Virus record (IMG/VR): IMGVR_UViG_3300034167_000419
Span: 1-44,113 of that record
DNA from: a virus
Length of the DNA stretch: 44,113 nt
Strand: one strand, 5' to 3'
Part shown: piece by piece, positions 1-5,704 of the stretch
Layout: the number at the start of each line of letters is the position of its first letter
Numbering within the stretch: position 1 is the stretch's first letter
Position numbers and translations under genes: made by a program
Notes under the pieces: model-generated
What the model was told of the DNA's origin: nothing
Database searches by the model: none
Seen by the model: the letters and a program-made list of their open reading frames with translations, nothing else

Positions 1-104
1 TGCAGTTCCTAATTCTTCCATAATTAATTTATTAAAGTCTGCCACAAATTTGTTTCCTTGACTTCGAGTACAAATCTATATAAGTTATATTAATCCACAA
101 AATA
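1..104. repeat. Left copy of 104-bp terminal direct repeat
   Basis: Bases 1-104 are identical to 44010-44113. The simplest reading is that a circular or circularly permuted phage genome was assembled with its ends overlapping, so the unit length is about 44,009 bp. A true short terminal repeat cannot be excluded. The copy holds the first 45 bp of the minus-strand gene that starts at 44054, plus its promoter. Confidence 0.95.
71..101 (-). promoter_or_regulatory. Bacteroidota-type promoter of the minus-strand early unit
   Basis: Read on the minus strand this is TTTG (101-98), 19 bp, then TAGATTTG (78-71), a textbook match to the Bacteroidota -33/-7 pattern. The same promoter is at 44080-44110 in the right-hand copy, 25 bp before the first minus-strand start codon (44054). 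It probably drives the early operon running leftward from 44054. Confidence 0.7.
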
Positions 105-129
105 ATTTAGAGAACTTTAACACAAAACA

Positions 130-336
130 TCATATTTGTAGGAAAAAAGTATTGAAAAGTGCCATATTTCAATTTTTATAAAAAAAAAGTGCGTTTTTAC
201 ACCCCCCCCCCTAAACGAAATACCAAAATAGGGTGGGGGGGTCTATTTTCTATATTTTTATAAAAAAAACTAATTAATTAATATATATATAAAAAGAGTA
301 TTATTGTATTAATTAATTTATTATCTTTGTAGCAAT
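130..336. promoter_or_regulatory. Hairpin/promoter element, copy 1
   Basis: A gene-free stretch before the 337 gene. In order: TTTGTAGGAAAAAAGTAT (135-152); two AAAGTGC motifs (156-162 and 186-192, 30 bp apart); an inverted repeat of C10 (202-211) and GGG-T-G7 (231-241) with one T bulge; then AT-rich DNA ending in TATCTTTG (322-329). The same parts occur at 5705-5928. The hairpin has no clean U-tract, so a simple terminator does not fit. Its function is unknown. Confidence 0.7.
322..329 (+). promoter_or_regulatory. Promoter -7 box TATCTTTG
   Basis: Matches TAnnTTTG. The ATG of the following gene is only 7 nt downstream, so a transcript starting at the usual distance would have almost no leader. 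No clear -33 box is visible in the AT-rich DNA upstream. Confidence 0.5.
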
Positions 337-633
337 ATGATTGTATACTTTTATTTAAAGACTAAACCTTTTAAACAAGAAAATAACTTAGTTTATATAA
401 ATGGTTATGTATTACACTATGATAATTATATAGAATACGAAACTGATGCTGTAATTACAGTGGACACTGACTTCTATTTGGATTTACTATTATTAAAGTC
501 TAAGCATAAGAAATATACTTTTTTAAGTATGTCCAAAGAGATGTTTGTTAAATCTAATCCTGTTAATATTACAGAAGGAAAAATAAGTGGTCAAGCCAAA
601 AATGGAGAATATATAATATTAGAAGAAATATGA
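337..633 (+). CDS. Hypothetical protein, 98 aa
   Basis: I do not recognise this protein. It is 98 residues long, rich in Tyr, Ile and Lys, without a signal peptide or membrane segment, and looks like a small beta-rich fold (alternating hydrophobic stretches at residues 20-50 and 60-98). It is the first gene after hairpin/promoter element 1 and overlaps the start of the MazG-like gene by 4 bp (ATGA), so the two are co-translated. Its start codon sits 7 nt after a -7 box, suggesting a nearly leaderless mRNA. Confidence 0.7.
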   Translation: MIVYFYLKTKPFKQENNLVYINGYVLHYDNYIEYETDAVITVDTDFYLDLLLLKSKHKKYTFLSMSKEMFVKSNPVNITEGKISGQAKNGEYIILEEI

Positions 634-1013
634 GTATAAGTCACACGGGAATGGTTTACTTCGGAACTGAAGCAAAACCTTATAAAGAAACTGAAGTAGT
701 AAAAGATACAATCGTAGAAAGCGTTGTAAAGCAATTTAAAGAGCGTTCTGAAGTAGGAATTGCTAAATACGGCACTACTATGGATAGAAAAGATTTAAGT
801 ACCTTAGAATGGATGATTCACTTCCGAGAGGAGCTGATGGATGGATTGTTGTATTTAGAACGTGTAATAAAAGATACACAAAAGGAAAATATAATTGATA
901 TAATGAAATCTGATGAAGAATTAGGATTGTATGCAAATACATTTAGTGGAACAACATCATCAACTACAAATAATTCATATAATCCAGCTTTTACTAAATG
1001 TCAATGTAAGTAA
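630..1013 (+). CDS. MazG-like / dATP-dGTP diphosphohydrolase-like nucleotide hydrolase
   Basis: The middle of this 127-residue protein (about 28-80) reads FKERSEVGIAKYG, then DLSTLEWMIHFREELMDGLLYLER. This is the pattern of phage all-alpha NTP pyrophosphatases (MazG/MazZ-like, DUF5664 relatives), where the E..EELMD cluster binds Mg2+. Such enzymes hydrolyse (d)NTPs to monophosphates and pyrophosphate and may adjust nucleotide pools. No PurZ or DpoZ partner is visible, so a link to modified bases is not supported. The C-terminal ~30 residues are Ser/Thr/Asn-rich and end in CQCK. Translationally coupled to the gene before it (ATGA overlap). Confidence 0.6.
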   Translation: MSISHTGMVYFGTEAKPYKETEVVKDTIVESVVKQFKERSEVGIAKYGTTMDRKDLSTLEWMIHFREELMDGLLYLERVIKDTQKENIIDIMKSDEELGLYANTFSGTTSSTTNNSYNPAFTKCQCK

Positions 1014-1024
1014 TCCCTTTGTGG

Positions 1025-1303
1025 CTATCTAAAGAACTTCAATAGGTTAATGTCCACTTCAGATTTGGTGTCGTACTTCATTTGAGCCAAACCTCTCTCA
1101 ACTATATTCATAACCTCATCGGTTGTGTTAGTTTTCCAACTTATTCTTTTAAGTAGAACTGTCCGCTTTTTATTTGTAAAATAATCAATAGCAGTTGAGT
1201 GCATAAGTTGCCTTGTCAGGTTTACAAAGTCAATATCAATTTCCTTACTGTCCAGTATGGTTTGATTATTTTTAGCTATTTCTATAAGTTTTTCATCTGT
1301 CAT
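1025..1303 (-). CDS. Hypothetical protein, 92 aa
   Basis: Unrecognised helical protein of 92 residues with no signal peptide or membrane segment; the centre is Lys/Arg-rich. It lies convergent to the MazG-like gene, only 11 bp from its stop, with no obvious terminator between. A TATATTTG box ends 4 nt before the ATG, so it probably has its own promoter and a leaderless transcript. A terminator at 1359-1394 separates it from the minus-strand operon upstream. Confidence 0.6.
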   Translation of the reverse strand: MTDEKLIEIAKNNQTILDSKEIDIDFVNLTRQLMHSTAIDYFTNKKRTVLLKRISWKTNTTDEVMNIVERGLAQMKYDTKSEVDINLLKFFR

Positions 1304-1307
1304 AATG

Positions 1308-1315
1308 CAAATATA
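1308..1315 (-). promoter_or_regulatory. Promoter -7 box TATATTTG
   Basis: Minus-strand TATATTTG lies 4 nt before the ATG at 1303. No convincing -33 box is visible; that position lies in a 17-bp duplication. Confidence 0.45.
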
Positions 1316-1323
1316 AACATAAT

Positions 1324-1357
1324 ATTTCTACGGTGGGTATATTTCTACGGTGGGTAT
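1324..1357. repeat. Tandem duplication of a 17-bp unit
   Basis: ATTTCTACGGTGGGTAT occurs twice in direct contact (1324-1340, 1341-1357), just upstream of the 1303 gene's promoter box. It could be a pair of protein-binding sites. Confidence 0.85.
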
Positions 1358-1358
1358 T

Positions 1359-1394
1359 AAAAAACCCTTACAACAAATTAATGCTATAAGGGTT
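1359..1394 (-). terminator. Rho-independent terminator of the 2945-1561 operon
   Basis: Read on the minus strand: AACCCTTA, a 16-nt loop, TAAGGGTT, then six T in a row (1364-1359). It lies downstream of the last minus-strand gene (ends 1561) and before the separate gene at 1303. Confidence 0.6.
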
Positions 1395-1549
1395 ATGTTC
1401 GTCTTTCCGAACTGCCAAAGAATATGCAAATTTGTAAGGTTTATGAATATTATACCTAATTAATACCTTACTTTGACTCAAGCATTTACACGACCTACAT
1501 TGTATCTTTTACAAGGATTCCTTTTCTACTAATTAGGTTTTATGTCGTT

Positions 1550-1588
1550 GGGTTGCCTCGCTAGGTTGCCTCGCTAGGTTGCCTCGTT
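1550..1588. repeat. 13-bp repeat family, three tandem copies
   Basis: Units GGGTTGCCTCGCT, AGGTTGCCTCGCT and AGGTTGCCTCGTT stand head to tail. The minus-strand gene 1561-1722 runs into the array and takes its last ten codons from it. The same family occurs at 1735-1774, 3053-3147 and 43251-43263. Confidence 0.85.
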
Positions 1589-1722
1589 GGGTTTAATACT
1601 TCTCCAAGTGTCCATTCCTGAGAGCAATCTAAATGGTTTTGAATCCAAGTTCTTGCATCTGATAAATCTAATGCTCTAAATGTATAATGCTCTTTATTTG
1701 ATTTTGCGTAGTACGTTCTCAT
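1561..1722 (-). CDS. Small hypothetical protein, 53 aa, tail encoded by repeats
   Basis: Starts at an ATG (1722) with MRTYYAKSNKEHYTFRALDL and ends NPTRQPSEAT at a TAG inside the 13-bp repeat array. The body contains an amphipathic stretch (SDARTWIQNH). I do not recognise it. It is last in the minus-strand operon, 31 bp after the 1753-2127 gene, which also ends in a repeat-encoded PRQP sequence. The intact frame and operon position support a real gene. Confidence 0.55.
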   Translation of the reverse strand: MRTYYAKSNKEHYTFRALDLSDARTWIQNHLDCSQEWTLGEVLNPTRQPSEAT

Positions 1723-1734
1723 AGTTTAATAGTT

Positions 1735-1774
1735 GGGTTGCCTCGGTGGGTTTTAATAGTTGGGTTGCCTCGGT
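1735..1774. repeat. 13-bp repeat family, two spaced copies
   Basis: GGGTTGCCTCGGT at 1735-1747 and 1762-1774, separated by 14 bp. The second copy forms the 3' end of the 1753-2127 gene; the first overlaps its stop. Confidence 0.85.
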
Positions 1775-2127
1775 GGGTTAAATGGTTTGCCAAAGTGTCC
1801 AATGGATAAGTTTAAATAATATCCTACATCAAAATAATCGCTTTGGACATCTGACCTGTCATAATTATTTTTATTTGCTATTTCAAATATCTTTTTTAGT
1901 ACTAGAACTGACTCTTTATTTTCTCTGCTTTCTAACCAATATTGATTAACTGACTCATAAGAATTGTTTTGGTCGTTTCTAAGCTCGATTGGTGCATTTA
2001 TAATACTTATGCTCAAACTTAAATAATCACGTCTTACAATTGATAATTTCCAGCCTAATCTTGAAGGGAAGTTCTTCTTTAGTTCTTCCCTTATTACTTT
2101 TACTTCTTCGGTGCTAATATACGCCAT
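1753..2127 (-). CDS. LPD29-like accessory protein, 124 aa
   Basis: The fold pattern (N-terminal helix with IREELKKNFP, a strand pair, then IANKNNYDRSDVQSDYFDVG followed by a short strand) resembles the large-polyvalent-protein-associated LPD29 family found in phages and conjugative elements, whose role is unknown. The C-terminus (NPPRQPNY) is encoded by the 13-bp repeat. It is separated by one base from the 2129-2395 gene in the same operon. The family assignment is from memory of the motif and is moderate. Confidence 0.6.
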   Translation of the reverse strand: MAYISTEEVKVIREELKKNFPSRLGWKLSIVRRDYLSLSISIINAPIELRNDQNNSYESVNQYWLESRENKESVLVLKKIFEIANKNNYDRSDVQSDYFDVGYYLNLSIGHFGKPFNPPRQPNY

Positions 2128-2128
2128 T

Positions 2129-2395
2129 TTAATATTCGTTTACATAAATTAATTGCCTTTCTTTGCTGCTGCATATAAATTCTGTAATTTGTTCTGCAAA
2201 GTAGTAACTGGTTTGTTCTTCAAGATAGTTTAAATAATCTCTATATTCTGTGCAATATAAGAAAAACCTATTTTGTGTTAATACTTTTTTTGTATTCCAG
2301 TCAATCACCTGAATTAAGGCATAATCTTTGGACACTTGCACTTTAATAATTCCGCCAATTGCGGATTCCCCGATTTTAAATGTTTTTGTTTTCAT
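2129..2395 (-). CDS. Hypothetical protein, 88 aa
   Basis: Unrecognised. An N-terminal Lys/Gly/Ile-rich beta-like half (1-45) is followed by a Tyr- and Glu-rich helical half. No signal peptide or membrane segment. It lies 2 bp downstream of the 2398-2736 gene and 1 bp upstream of the LPD29-like gene, within one minus-strand operon. Confidence 0.65.
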   Translation of the reverse strand: MKTKTFKIGESAIGGIIKVQVSKDYALIQVIDWNTKKVLTQNRFFLYCTEYRDYLNYLEEQTSYYFAEQITEFICSSKERQLIYVNEY

Positions 2396-2397
2396 AA

Positions 2398-2736
2398 TTA
2401 ATTAGGTTTTATGTCGTTAGGTATAAAGTGTCCAGTTGTATTGCAAAATTTGTACTCGATTGCTTTTAATATTTCTTTTATGTCGCTGGGTTGCGAATCC
2501 CAGTTTGATTTTGAGCTTATTTTCTTGCAAACTCTTGTAAATTTCTCCATATCTGAAATTCTGTCTGTTTCAACTAAAAATCGCATTCCGTACCAATAAT
2601 TTTCTCCGTTTGTCTGCTGGAAACGAATTGAACCGATTGGGTTTAAATAATCTTTCCATCTTTCATTAAGAATTTCGATGTTTGTAAAATTATAACCGTT
2701 TTGGCTATATTCTGTTGTTCTGATTTTTGCTTTCAT
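2398..2736 (-). CDS. Hypothetical protein, 112 aa
   Basis: Unrecognised 112-residue protein with several Trp and Tyr residues (for example ENYWYGMRFLVE near residue 45) and a helical second half. Its ATG overlaps the stop of the 2733-2945 gene (ATGA), so it is translationally coupled. The sequence encoding its C-terminus (about 2399-2420) is nearly repeated at 1531-1550 just before a 13-bp repeat array, suggesting a past duplication of gene ends in this operon. Confidence 0.65.
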   Translation of the reverse strand: MKAKIRTTEYSQNGYNFTNIEILNERWKDYLNPIGSIRFQQTNGENYWYGMRFLVETDRISDMEKFTRVCKKISSKSNWDSQPSDIKEILKAIEYKFCNTTGHFIPNDIKPN

Positions 2737-2945
2737 ACTATTTTAAAATTAAATGGTTGTGAGTCTAATGAATAATCAAATGTTAATCCTAATGGTTTAA
2801 ATTTATCTTGCCAATTTGCCAATTCTTGATAATCTAATCCATCATAACCATCTGATTGGAATCTTTCCCAAAGATTAAAGAAACCTTTGCTTTTTATTAT
2901 AGAATCAAATTGTTCTATATTACTAAAATCGTTTTTTAATTTCAT
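2733..2945 (-). CDS. Hypothetical protein, 70 aa
   Basis: First gene of the minus-strand operon. Soluble, with an acidic/aromatic pattern (FFNLWERFQSDGYDGLDYQE in the centre); I do not recognise it. A TATATTTG box on the minus strand (2979-2972) lies 26 bp upstream of the ATG. Confidence 0.65.
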   Translation of the reverse strand: MKLKNDFSNIEQFDSIIKSKGFFNLWERFQSDGYDGLDYQELANWQDKFKPLGLTFDYSLDSQPFNFKIV

Positions 2946-2971
2946 AATTAAGTTGTTTAAATTTTCTTCTG

Positions 2972-2979
2972 CAAATATA
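2972..2979 (-). promoter_or_regulatory. Promoter -7 box of the 2945-1561 operon
   Basis: Minus-strand TATATTTG, 26 bp before the ATG at 2945. No TTG is visible at the expected -33 distance. Confidence 0.5.
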
Positions 2980-3052
2980 TGTCGAACATTTGAATTACGA
3001 ACTATGTTTATTAAAATATTGTGAAAATTTTAACTTTTGCCTCAGATTTACT

Positions 3053-3147
3053 GGGTTGCCTCGTTGGGTTGCCTCGTTGGGTTGCCTCGTTGGGTTGCCT
3101 CGTTGGGTCGCCTCGCTGGGTTGCCTCGTTGGGTTGCCTCGGTAGGT
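3053..3147. repeat. 13-bp tandem repeat array, seven units
   Basis: Seven head-to-tail units of GGGTTGCCTCGTT with a few substitutions (for example GGGTCGCCTCGCT at 3105-3117 and GGGTTGCCTCGGT at 3131-3143). It lies in a gene-free region. The 13-bp period is not a multiple of three and there is no unique spacer, so it is neither a CRISPR nor an obvious coding repeat. Confidence 0.9.
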
Positions 3148-3161
3148 AAAAAGTGAAAAAT

Positions 3162-3196
3162 TACAAAATGTTACAAATATAACAAAATGTTACAAA
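3162..3196. repeat. Two iteron-like 15-bp repeats
   Basis: ACAAAATGTTACAAA at 3162-3176 and 3182-3196, a 20-bp period (about two helical turns), next to the 13-bp array. Confidence 0.75.
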
Positions 3197-3220
3197 AAAC
3201 ATTAAAATGACTTTTAGCTT

Positions 3221-3391
3221 GTTTAAAGCATTATTTTAATCAAAAGGTATCAATATACCAAAAAAGTTTTTTATTGCCTTAAATTGACTAAAAAAGCTAT
3301 CGAAAAAATCCAGTATAAAACGTAAAATGTAAATTTTAACATAATATTAACAAATTTTTAACAGTTTAAAGTATTGTTTTATTCAAAAGTT
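3221..3391. repeat. Spaced 28-bp direct repeats
   Basis: 3221-3248 and 3364-3391 match at 24 of 28 positions (both begin GTTTAAAG and contain TCAAAAG). The second copy covers the -33 box and spacer of the 3396 promoter, so it could be an operator or a duplicated promoter. Confidence 0.7.
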
Positions 3392-3403
3392 GACGTATAT
3401 TTG
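3374..3403 (+). promoter_or_regulatory. Promoter of the 3451-5074 operon
   Basis: TTG (3374-3376), 19 bp, TATATTTG (3396-3403), a full match to the Bacteroidota pattern. The leader to the ATG at 3451 is about 40 nt and purine-rich (AGAAAGGAAGC). Confidence 0.7.
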
Positions 3404-3450
3404 TATCAGAAAGGAAGCAATAAAGCAACCTATAAAAAAACCTTAATAAA

Positions 3451-3540
3451 ATGAAAAATTTAAACTTAATCTTATTTTTTGCAGTAGTAGTTACAGTAGC
3501 CACAGGAATACATTTTTTAACTTTAAATTGCTACAGATAA
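3451..3540 (+). CDS. 29-aa membrane peptide
   Basis: MKNLNLILFFAVVVTVATGI then a short polar end. Nearly the whole peptide is one transmembrane helix after a short basic N-terminus. It is the first gene after the 3396 promoter and 2 bp upstream of a second tiny membrane peptide. I do not recognise it; the promoter, spacing and hydrophobicity support a real gene. Confidence 0.5.
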   Translation: MKNLNLILFFAVVVTVATGIHFLTLNCYR

Positions 3541-3542
3541 TT

Positions 3543-3641
3543 ATGAAATCATTTTTTCAATACCAGGGCAAACAAATTATTTTCGGTCAAATTATCGGAA
3601 TTTATTTTTTAATCAATTTAATAATTAATCTAATAAACTAA
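3543..3641 (+). CDS. 32-aa membrane peptide
   Basis: Begins MKSFFQYQGKQIIFGQIIGI and continues as a single hydrophobic helix to the end (FLINLIINLIN). It sits 2 bp after the first peptide and 4 bp before the GP88-like gene, in the same plus-strand operon. Function unknown; a single-span membrane peptide is all the sequence shows. Confidence 0.5.
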   Translation: MKSFFQYQGKQIIFGQIIGIYFLINLIINLIN

Positions 3642-3645
3642 AAAA

Positions 3646-4362
3646 ATGAAATTACTTACAACAAATAACGCCAAGACCATTAAAGGAGAAAAGAAAAACT
3701 ATAAAACTTACATTTTGTACATGTCACCAGCCTACCAAAACGACAAAAATATAAATCTTTGCTCCCACGCTTCGAAAGGTTGTTTAGAGGCTTGTTTATT
3801 TAAGTCCGGATTCGGAGGAATTTATACCAGCGTTCAGAAGGCACGAATTGCAAAAAGTAACTATTTTTTAAACGATAGAGTTAAATTTTTACTACAGCTA
3901 AAAAAGGAAATTGCAGCAGCAATAAAGAACCAAAAAGAAGGCGAAAAATTAGCATTTAGATTAAACGGCACAACCGACATAAATTTCGAAAAGTTTAAAA
4001 TAGAAGATAATAAAAATATTTTCGAGTTATTTCCTGAGGCACAATTTTACGATTATACAAAAAACTATGTAAGATTAGAAAAACGTATTTTACCGCCAAA
4101 TTATCACATTACATTTTCAAGAAGTGAAACCAACGAGGAAAAAGCTATCGAAATGCTAAATCTAGGCTATAATGTTGCTGCAGTCTTCGACAAATTGCCA
4201 ACCAGCTACAAAGGATACAAAGTAATAAACGGAGACGAAAACGACCTCAGATTTTTAGACGAAAAAAACACCATCGTAGGATTAAAGTATAAAAAATTAA
4301 CAGGTAAAGGAGCAGACAACAGCCAAGGTATAAAATCTAACTTTGTAATTAAAACAACATGA
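3646..4362 (+). CDS. GP88/DUF7227-like cysteine-motif protein
   Basis: A 238-residue protein with the motif CSHASKGCLEAC near residue 39 (C-x6-C-x3-C), preceded by MSPAYQNDKN and followed by alternating strand/helix segments (AFRLNGTTD near 105, FYDYTKN near 133, YHITFSRSE near 150, NVAAVFDKLP near 174). It resembles phage proteins called GP88 or DUF7227. The cysteine cluster on a barrel-like scaffold suggests an iron-sulfur or zinc site, possibly a remote radical-SAM relative, but the spacing is not the classical CX3CX2C. C-ending Asn/Asp codons seem more frequent than in the structural genes, suggesting transfer. The function is not established. Confidence 0.65.
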   Translation: MKLLTTNNAKTIKGEKKNYKTYILYMSPAYQNDKNINLCSHASKGCLEACLFKSGFGGIYTSVQKARIAKSNYFLNDRVKFLLQLKKEIAAAIKNQKEGEKLAFRLNGTTDINFEKFKIEDNKNIFELFPEAQFYDYTKNYVRLEKRILPPNYHITFSRSETNEEKAIEMLNLGYNVAAVFDKLPTSYKGYKVINGDENDLRFLDEKNTIVGLKYKKLTGKGADNSQGIKSNFVIKTT

Positions 4363-4490
4363 TAAATTTAACACAAATTAAAAAAGAGAGAGCGCAAAAG
4401 CGCAAAGAAAAAAAGCAGCTAAAAAAGGATATTGCAGCAGCTAACAAAGATTTTTTTAATAACCTATTCAAAAATTTACACAATGAATAA
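4359..4490 (+). CDS. 43-aa basic protein
   Basis: MINLTQIKKERAQKRKEKKQ then LKKDIAAANKDFF. Strongly basic and helical; unrecognised. The ATG overlaps the stop of the GP88-like gene (ATGA) and its stop overlaps the start of the next gene, so it sits in a tightly coupled operon. A nucleic-acid-binding or structural helper role would fit the charge but is only inference. Confidence 0.6.
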   Translation: MINLTQIKKERAQKRKEKKQLKKDIAAANKDFFNNLFKNLHNE

Positions 4491-4704
4491 AACGGCAAGA
4501 CTTAAGGAACACCACGAAAGATTGATATTTTTAAATAGTGTTAACCATTACACGCAAAGCGGGAATCCTAAAATTGATAAATATTATAAACTACTTAAAG
4601 AAATTCAAAAACGAATTTTTATAATAAATAATTATACACCAATAAACCCGAACAGTTTTTTTAACCCAACATTAAACGCAATACAACAACTTAAAAATAA
4701 ATAA
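4483..4704 (+). CDS. Hypothetical protein, 73 aa
   Basis: I chose the ATG at 4483, which overlaps the previous stop, rather than an upstream in-frame start at 4432 that would lie inside the preceding gene. The protein (MNKTARLKEHHERLIFLNS...) is basic and helical, with IDKYYKLLKEIQKRIFIINN in the middle. Unrecognised. Confidence 0.6.
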   Translation: MNKTARLKEHHERLIFLNSVNHYTQSGNPKIDKYYKLLKEIQKRIFIINNYTPINPNSFFNPTLNAIQQLKNK

Positions 4705-4706
4705 TT

Positions 4707-4964
4707 ATGAAAGAATTAATCGAAAGCACAAAAGGAAAATTTTTTACCGTTACATTTGTAAAAAAGGACGGCACAATAAGAAGAGCAACCGCACGAACTG
4801 GAGTAAGAAAAGGCACAAAGGGAATAGGACTAGGATATAATGCAACCGACAAAGGCATTAAAATCTTATGGGTTTGTGATGCTGAAAACTTCAGAGCTAT
4901 AAAATTGAATAGCATCTTAGGTATAAAATTTAAAGGTAAAAACTATTTTAATACTGTAATCTAA
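4707..4964 (+). CDS. SH3-like beta-barrel phage protein
   Basis: An 85-residue protein beginning MKELIESTKGKFFTVTFVKK, then DGTIRRATARTGVRKGTKG and a final strand with SILGIKFKGKNYF. This matches small proteins annotated as SH3 beta-barrel fold in Bacteroidota phages. The many Arg/Lys residues on strand 2 would suit nucleic-acid binding. It is 2 bp after the previous gene and overlaps the next start by one base (TAATG). Confidence 0.65.
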   Translation: MKELIESTKGKFFTVTFVKKDGTIRRATARTGVRKGTKGIGLGYNATDKGIKILWVCDAENFRAIKLNSILGIKFKGKNYFNTVI

Positions 4965-5074
4965 TGAAAGAAGATAACAACCAGCTCCCAGCCTTACTAC
5001 TTGCTTTTTGTTGTATTGGCGCTGTTTACGGAATTATATTTTTGTTCGGAATGCTAATAGGATTGAATAGTTAA
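4964..5074 (+). CDS. 36-aa membrane peptide
   Basis: MKEDNNQLPALLLAFCCIGA followed by VYGIIFLFGMLIGLNS: a short acidic N-terminus and one long transmembrane helix with two adjacent Cys. The start overlaps the stop of the SH3-like gene (TAATG). It is the third tiny membrane peptide of this operon. Function unknown. Confidence 0.55.
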   Translation: MKEDNNQLPALLLAFCCIGAVYGIIFLFGMLIGLNS

Positions 5075-5186
5075 TTAAGTTAATTAAGTTAATAGCTAAG
5101 ATTGACAACTTAAAACCAAGTAAAACTGGAAAGGTTGACAAAAAAACCAACAGACAACCGCGACAAAATTCGCGCAAACGTAAACA

Positions 5187-5229
5187 AAAAAAACCTTTGA
5201 GAGATTGAAAACCTTTCAAAGGTTTTTTT
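5187..5229 (+). terminator. Rho-independent terminator of the accessory operon
   Basis: A7-CCTTTGA (5187-5200) pairs with TCAAAGG-T7 (5216-5229) over 14 bp, leaving a 15-nt loop and ending in a T-run. It closes the 3451-5074 operon. Confidence 0.85.
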
Positions 5230-5241
5230 ATGCGCTATTGT

Positions 5242-5369
5242 TTCGGGTGCTTCATGTGTTCGGGTGCTTCATGTGTTCGGGTGCTTCATGTGTTCGGGTG
5301 CTTCATGTGTTCGGGTGCTTCATGTGTTCGGGTGCTTCATGTGTTCGGGTGCTTCATGTGTTCGGGTGC
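5242..5369. repeat. 17-bp tandem array, about 7.5 units
   Basis: TTCGGGTGCTTCATGTG repeats without change; units start at 5242, 5259, 5276, 5293, 5310, 5327, 5344 and a partial one at 5361. Because 17 is not a multiple of three and the unit has no stop codon, all plus frames read the same 17-residue cycle, which makes false ORFs. The core GGGT-GC-TC resembles the 13-bp family. It lies right after a terminator, with no gene on either side. Confidence 0.9.
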
Positions 5370-5704
5370 AAAATTGCCACAAGCCACCCCCCGAAAGCCA
5401 AACAAGGCAATAAACAGACCCCAACCCCCCCCTTTTTTGCGACCTGTATAGTATATTTGACCCCCTCCACAAATTTTTTCCACACAATATAACTTTTCAT
5501 TATTCAGTATTTTCTTACATATATCCTACAAAAATTTTTTTCCTATTCTATGTACTTTTTGAAAGAGAGAAGATTCTTACAAGTTGTAAAAAATAAATAA
5601 AAGCCGTTTGTTGTCGTTTAATCCACTTTTGAGTTAGAAATGCAAATTATTCAGGATTACAATTCCAACAGTAAAATAGAAATGTCTGTTTTTCGCTTCG
5701 CAAA
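5370..5704. other. Gene-free stretch with C-runs and a DnaA-box-like site
   Basis: No convincing gene. It holds C-rich runs (about 5388-5432), a TATATTTG sequence at 5452-5459 without a -33 box, and TTTTCCACA (5476-5484), one mismatch from a DnaA box. The rest is AT-rich DNA leading into hairpin/promoter element 2. Confidence 0.5.

Larger units (their letters stand above)
2946..3450. promoter_or_regulatory. Divergent control region, 505 bp without a gene
   Basis: Separates the minus operon (from 2945) and the plus operon (from 3451). Contents: a minus-strand TATATTTG at 2979-2972; seven 13-bp repeats at 3053-3147; ACAAAATGTTACAAA twice (3162-3176, 3182-3196, 20-bp period); a 28-bp direct repeat at 3221-3248 and 3364-3391 (24 of 28 identical); and a plus-strand promoter (TTG 3374-3376, 19 bp, TATATTTG 3396-3403). 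The iteron-like repeats would suit a regulator-binding region or a replication origin. Confidence 0.65.

Noticed and set aside
1-104. Attachment site or long terminal repeat
   Set aside because: The repeat occurs only at the contig ends, no integrase or transposase is present, and it is explained by circular assembly overlap.
630-1013. MazZ as part of a 2-aminoadenine (Z-genome) system
   Set aside because: No PurZ or DpoZ homologue is present, so only a general MazG-like role is supported.
3053-3147. CRISPR-like array
   Set aside because: Units are head-to-tail with no unique spacers and are only 13 bp long; there are no cas genes.
4432-4482. Longer N-terminus for the 4483-4704 gene
   Set aside because: The extra 17 residues lie fully inside the preceding gene; the ATG at 4483 overlaps its stop in the usual coupled way.
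5095-5208. Basic peptide frame (AKIDNLKPSKTGKVDKKTNR...) before the terminator
   Set aside because: No ATG, GTG or TTG start is in frame after the preceding stop; only ATA/ATT codons are available. The frame also runs into the terminator stem. It may be a decayed gene.
5205-5492. Overlapping frames encoding a Cys-rich repeat protein across the 17-bp array
   Set aside because: The 17-bp unit has no stop and is not a multiple of three, so every plus frame shows the same peptide cycle. There is no ribosome site or coupled start, and the frame begins inside a terminator.
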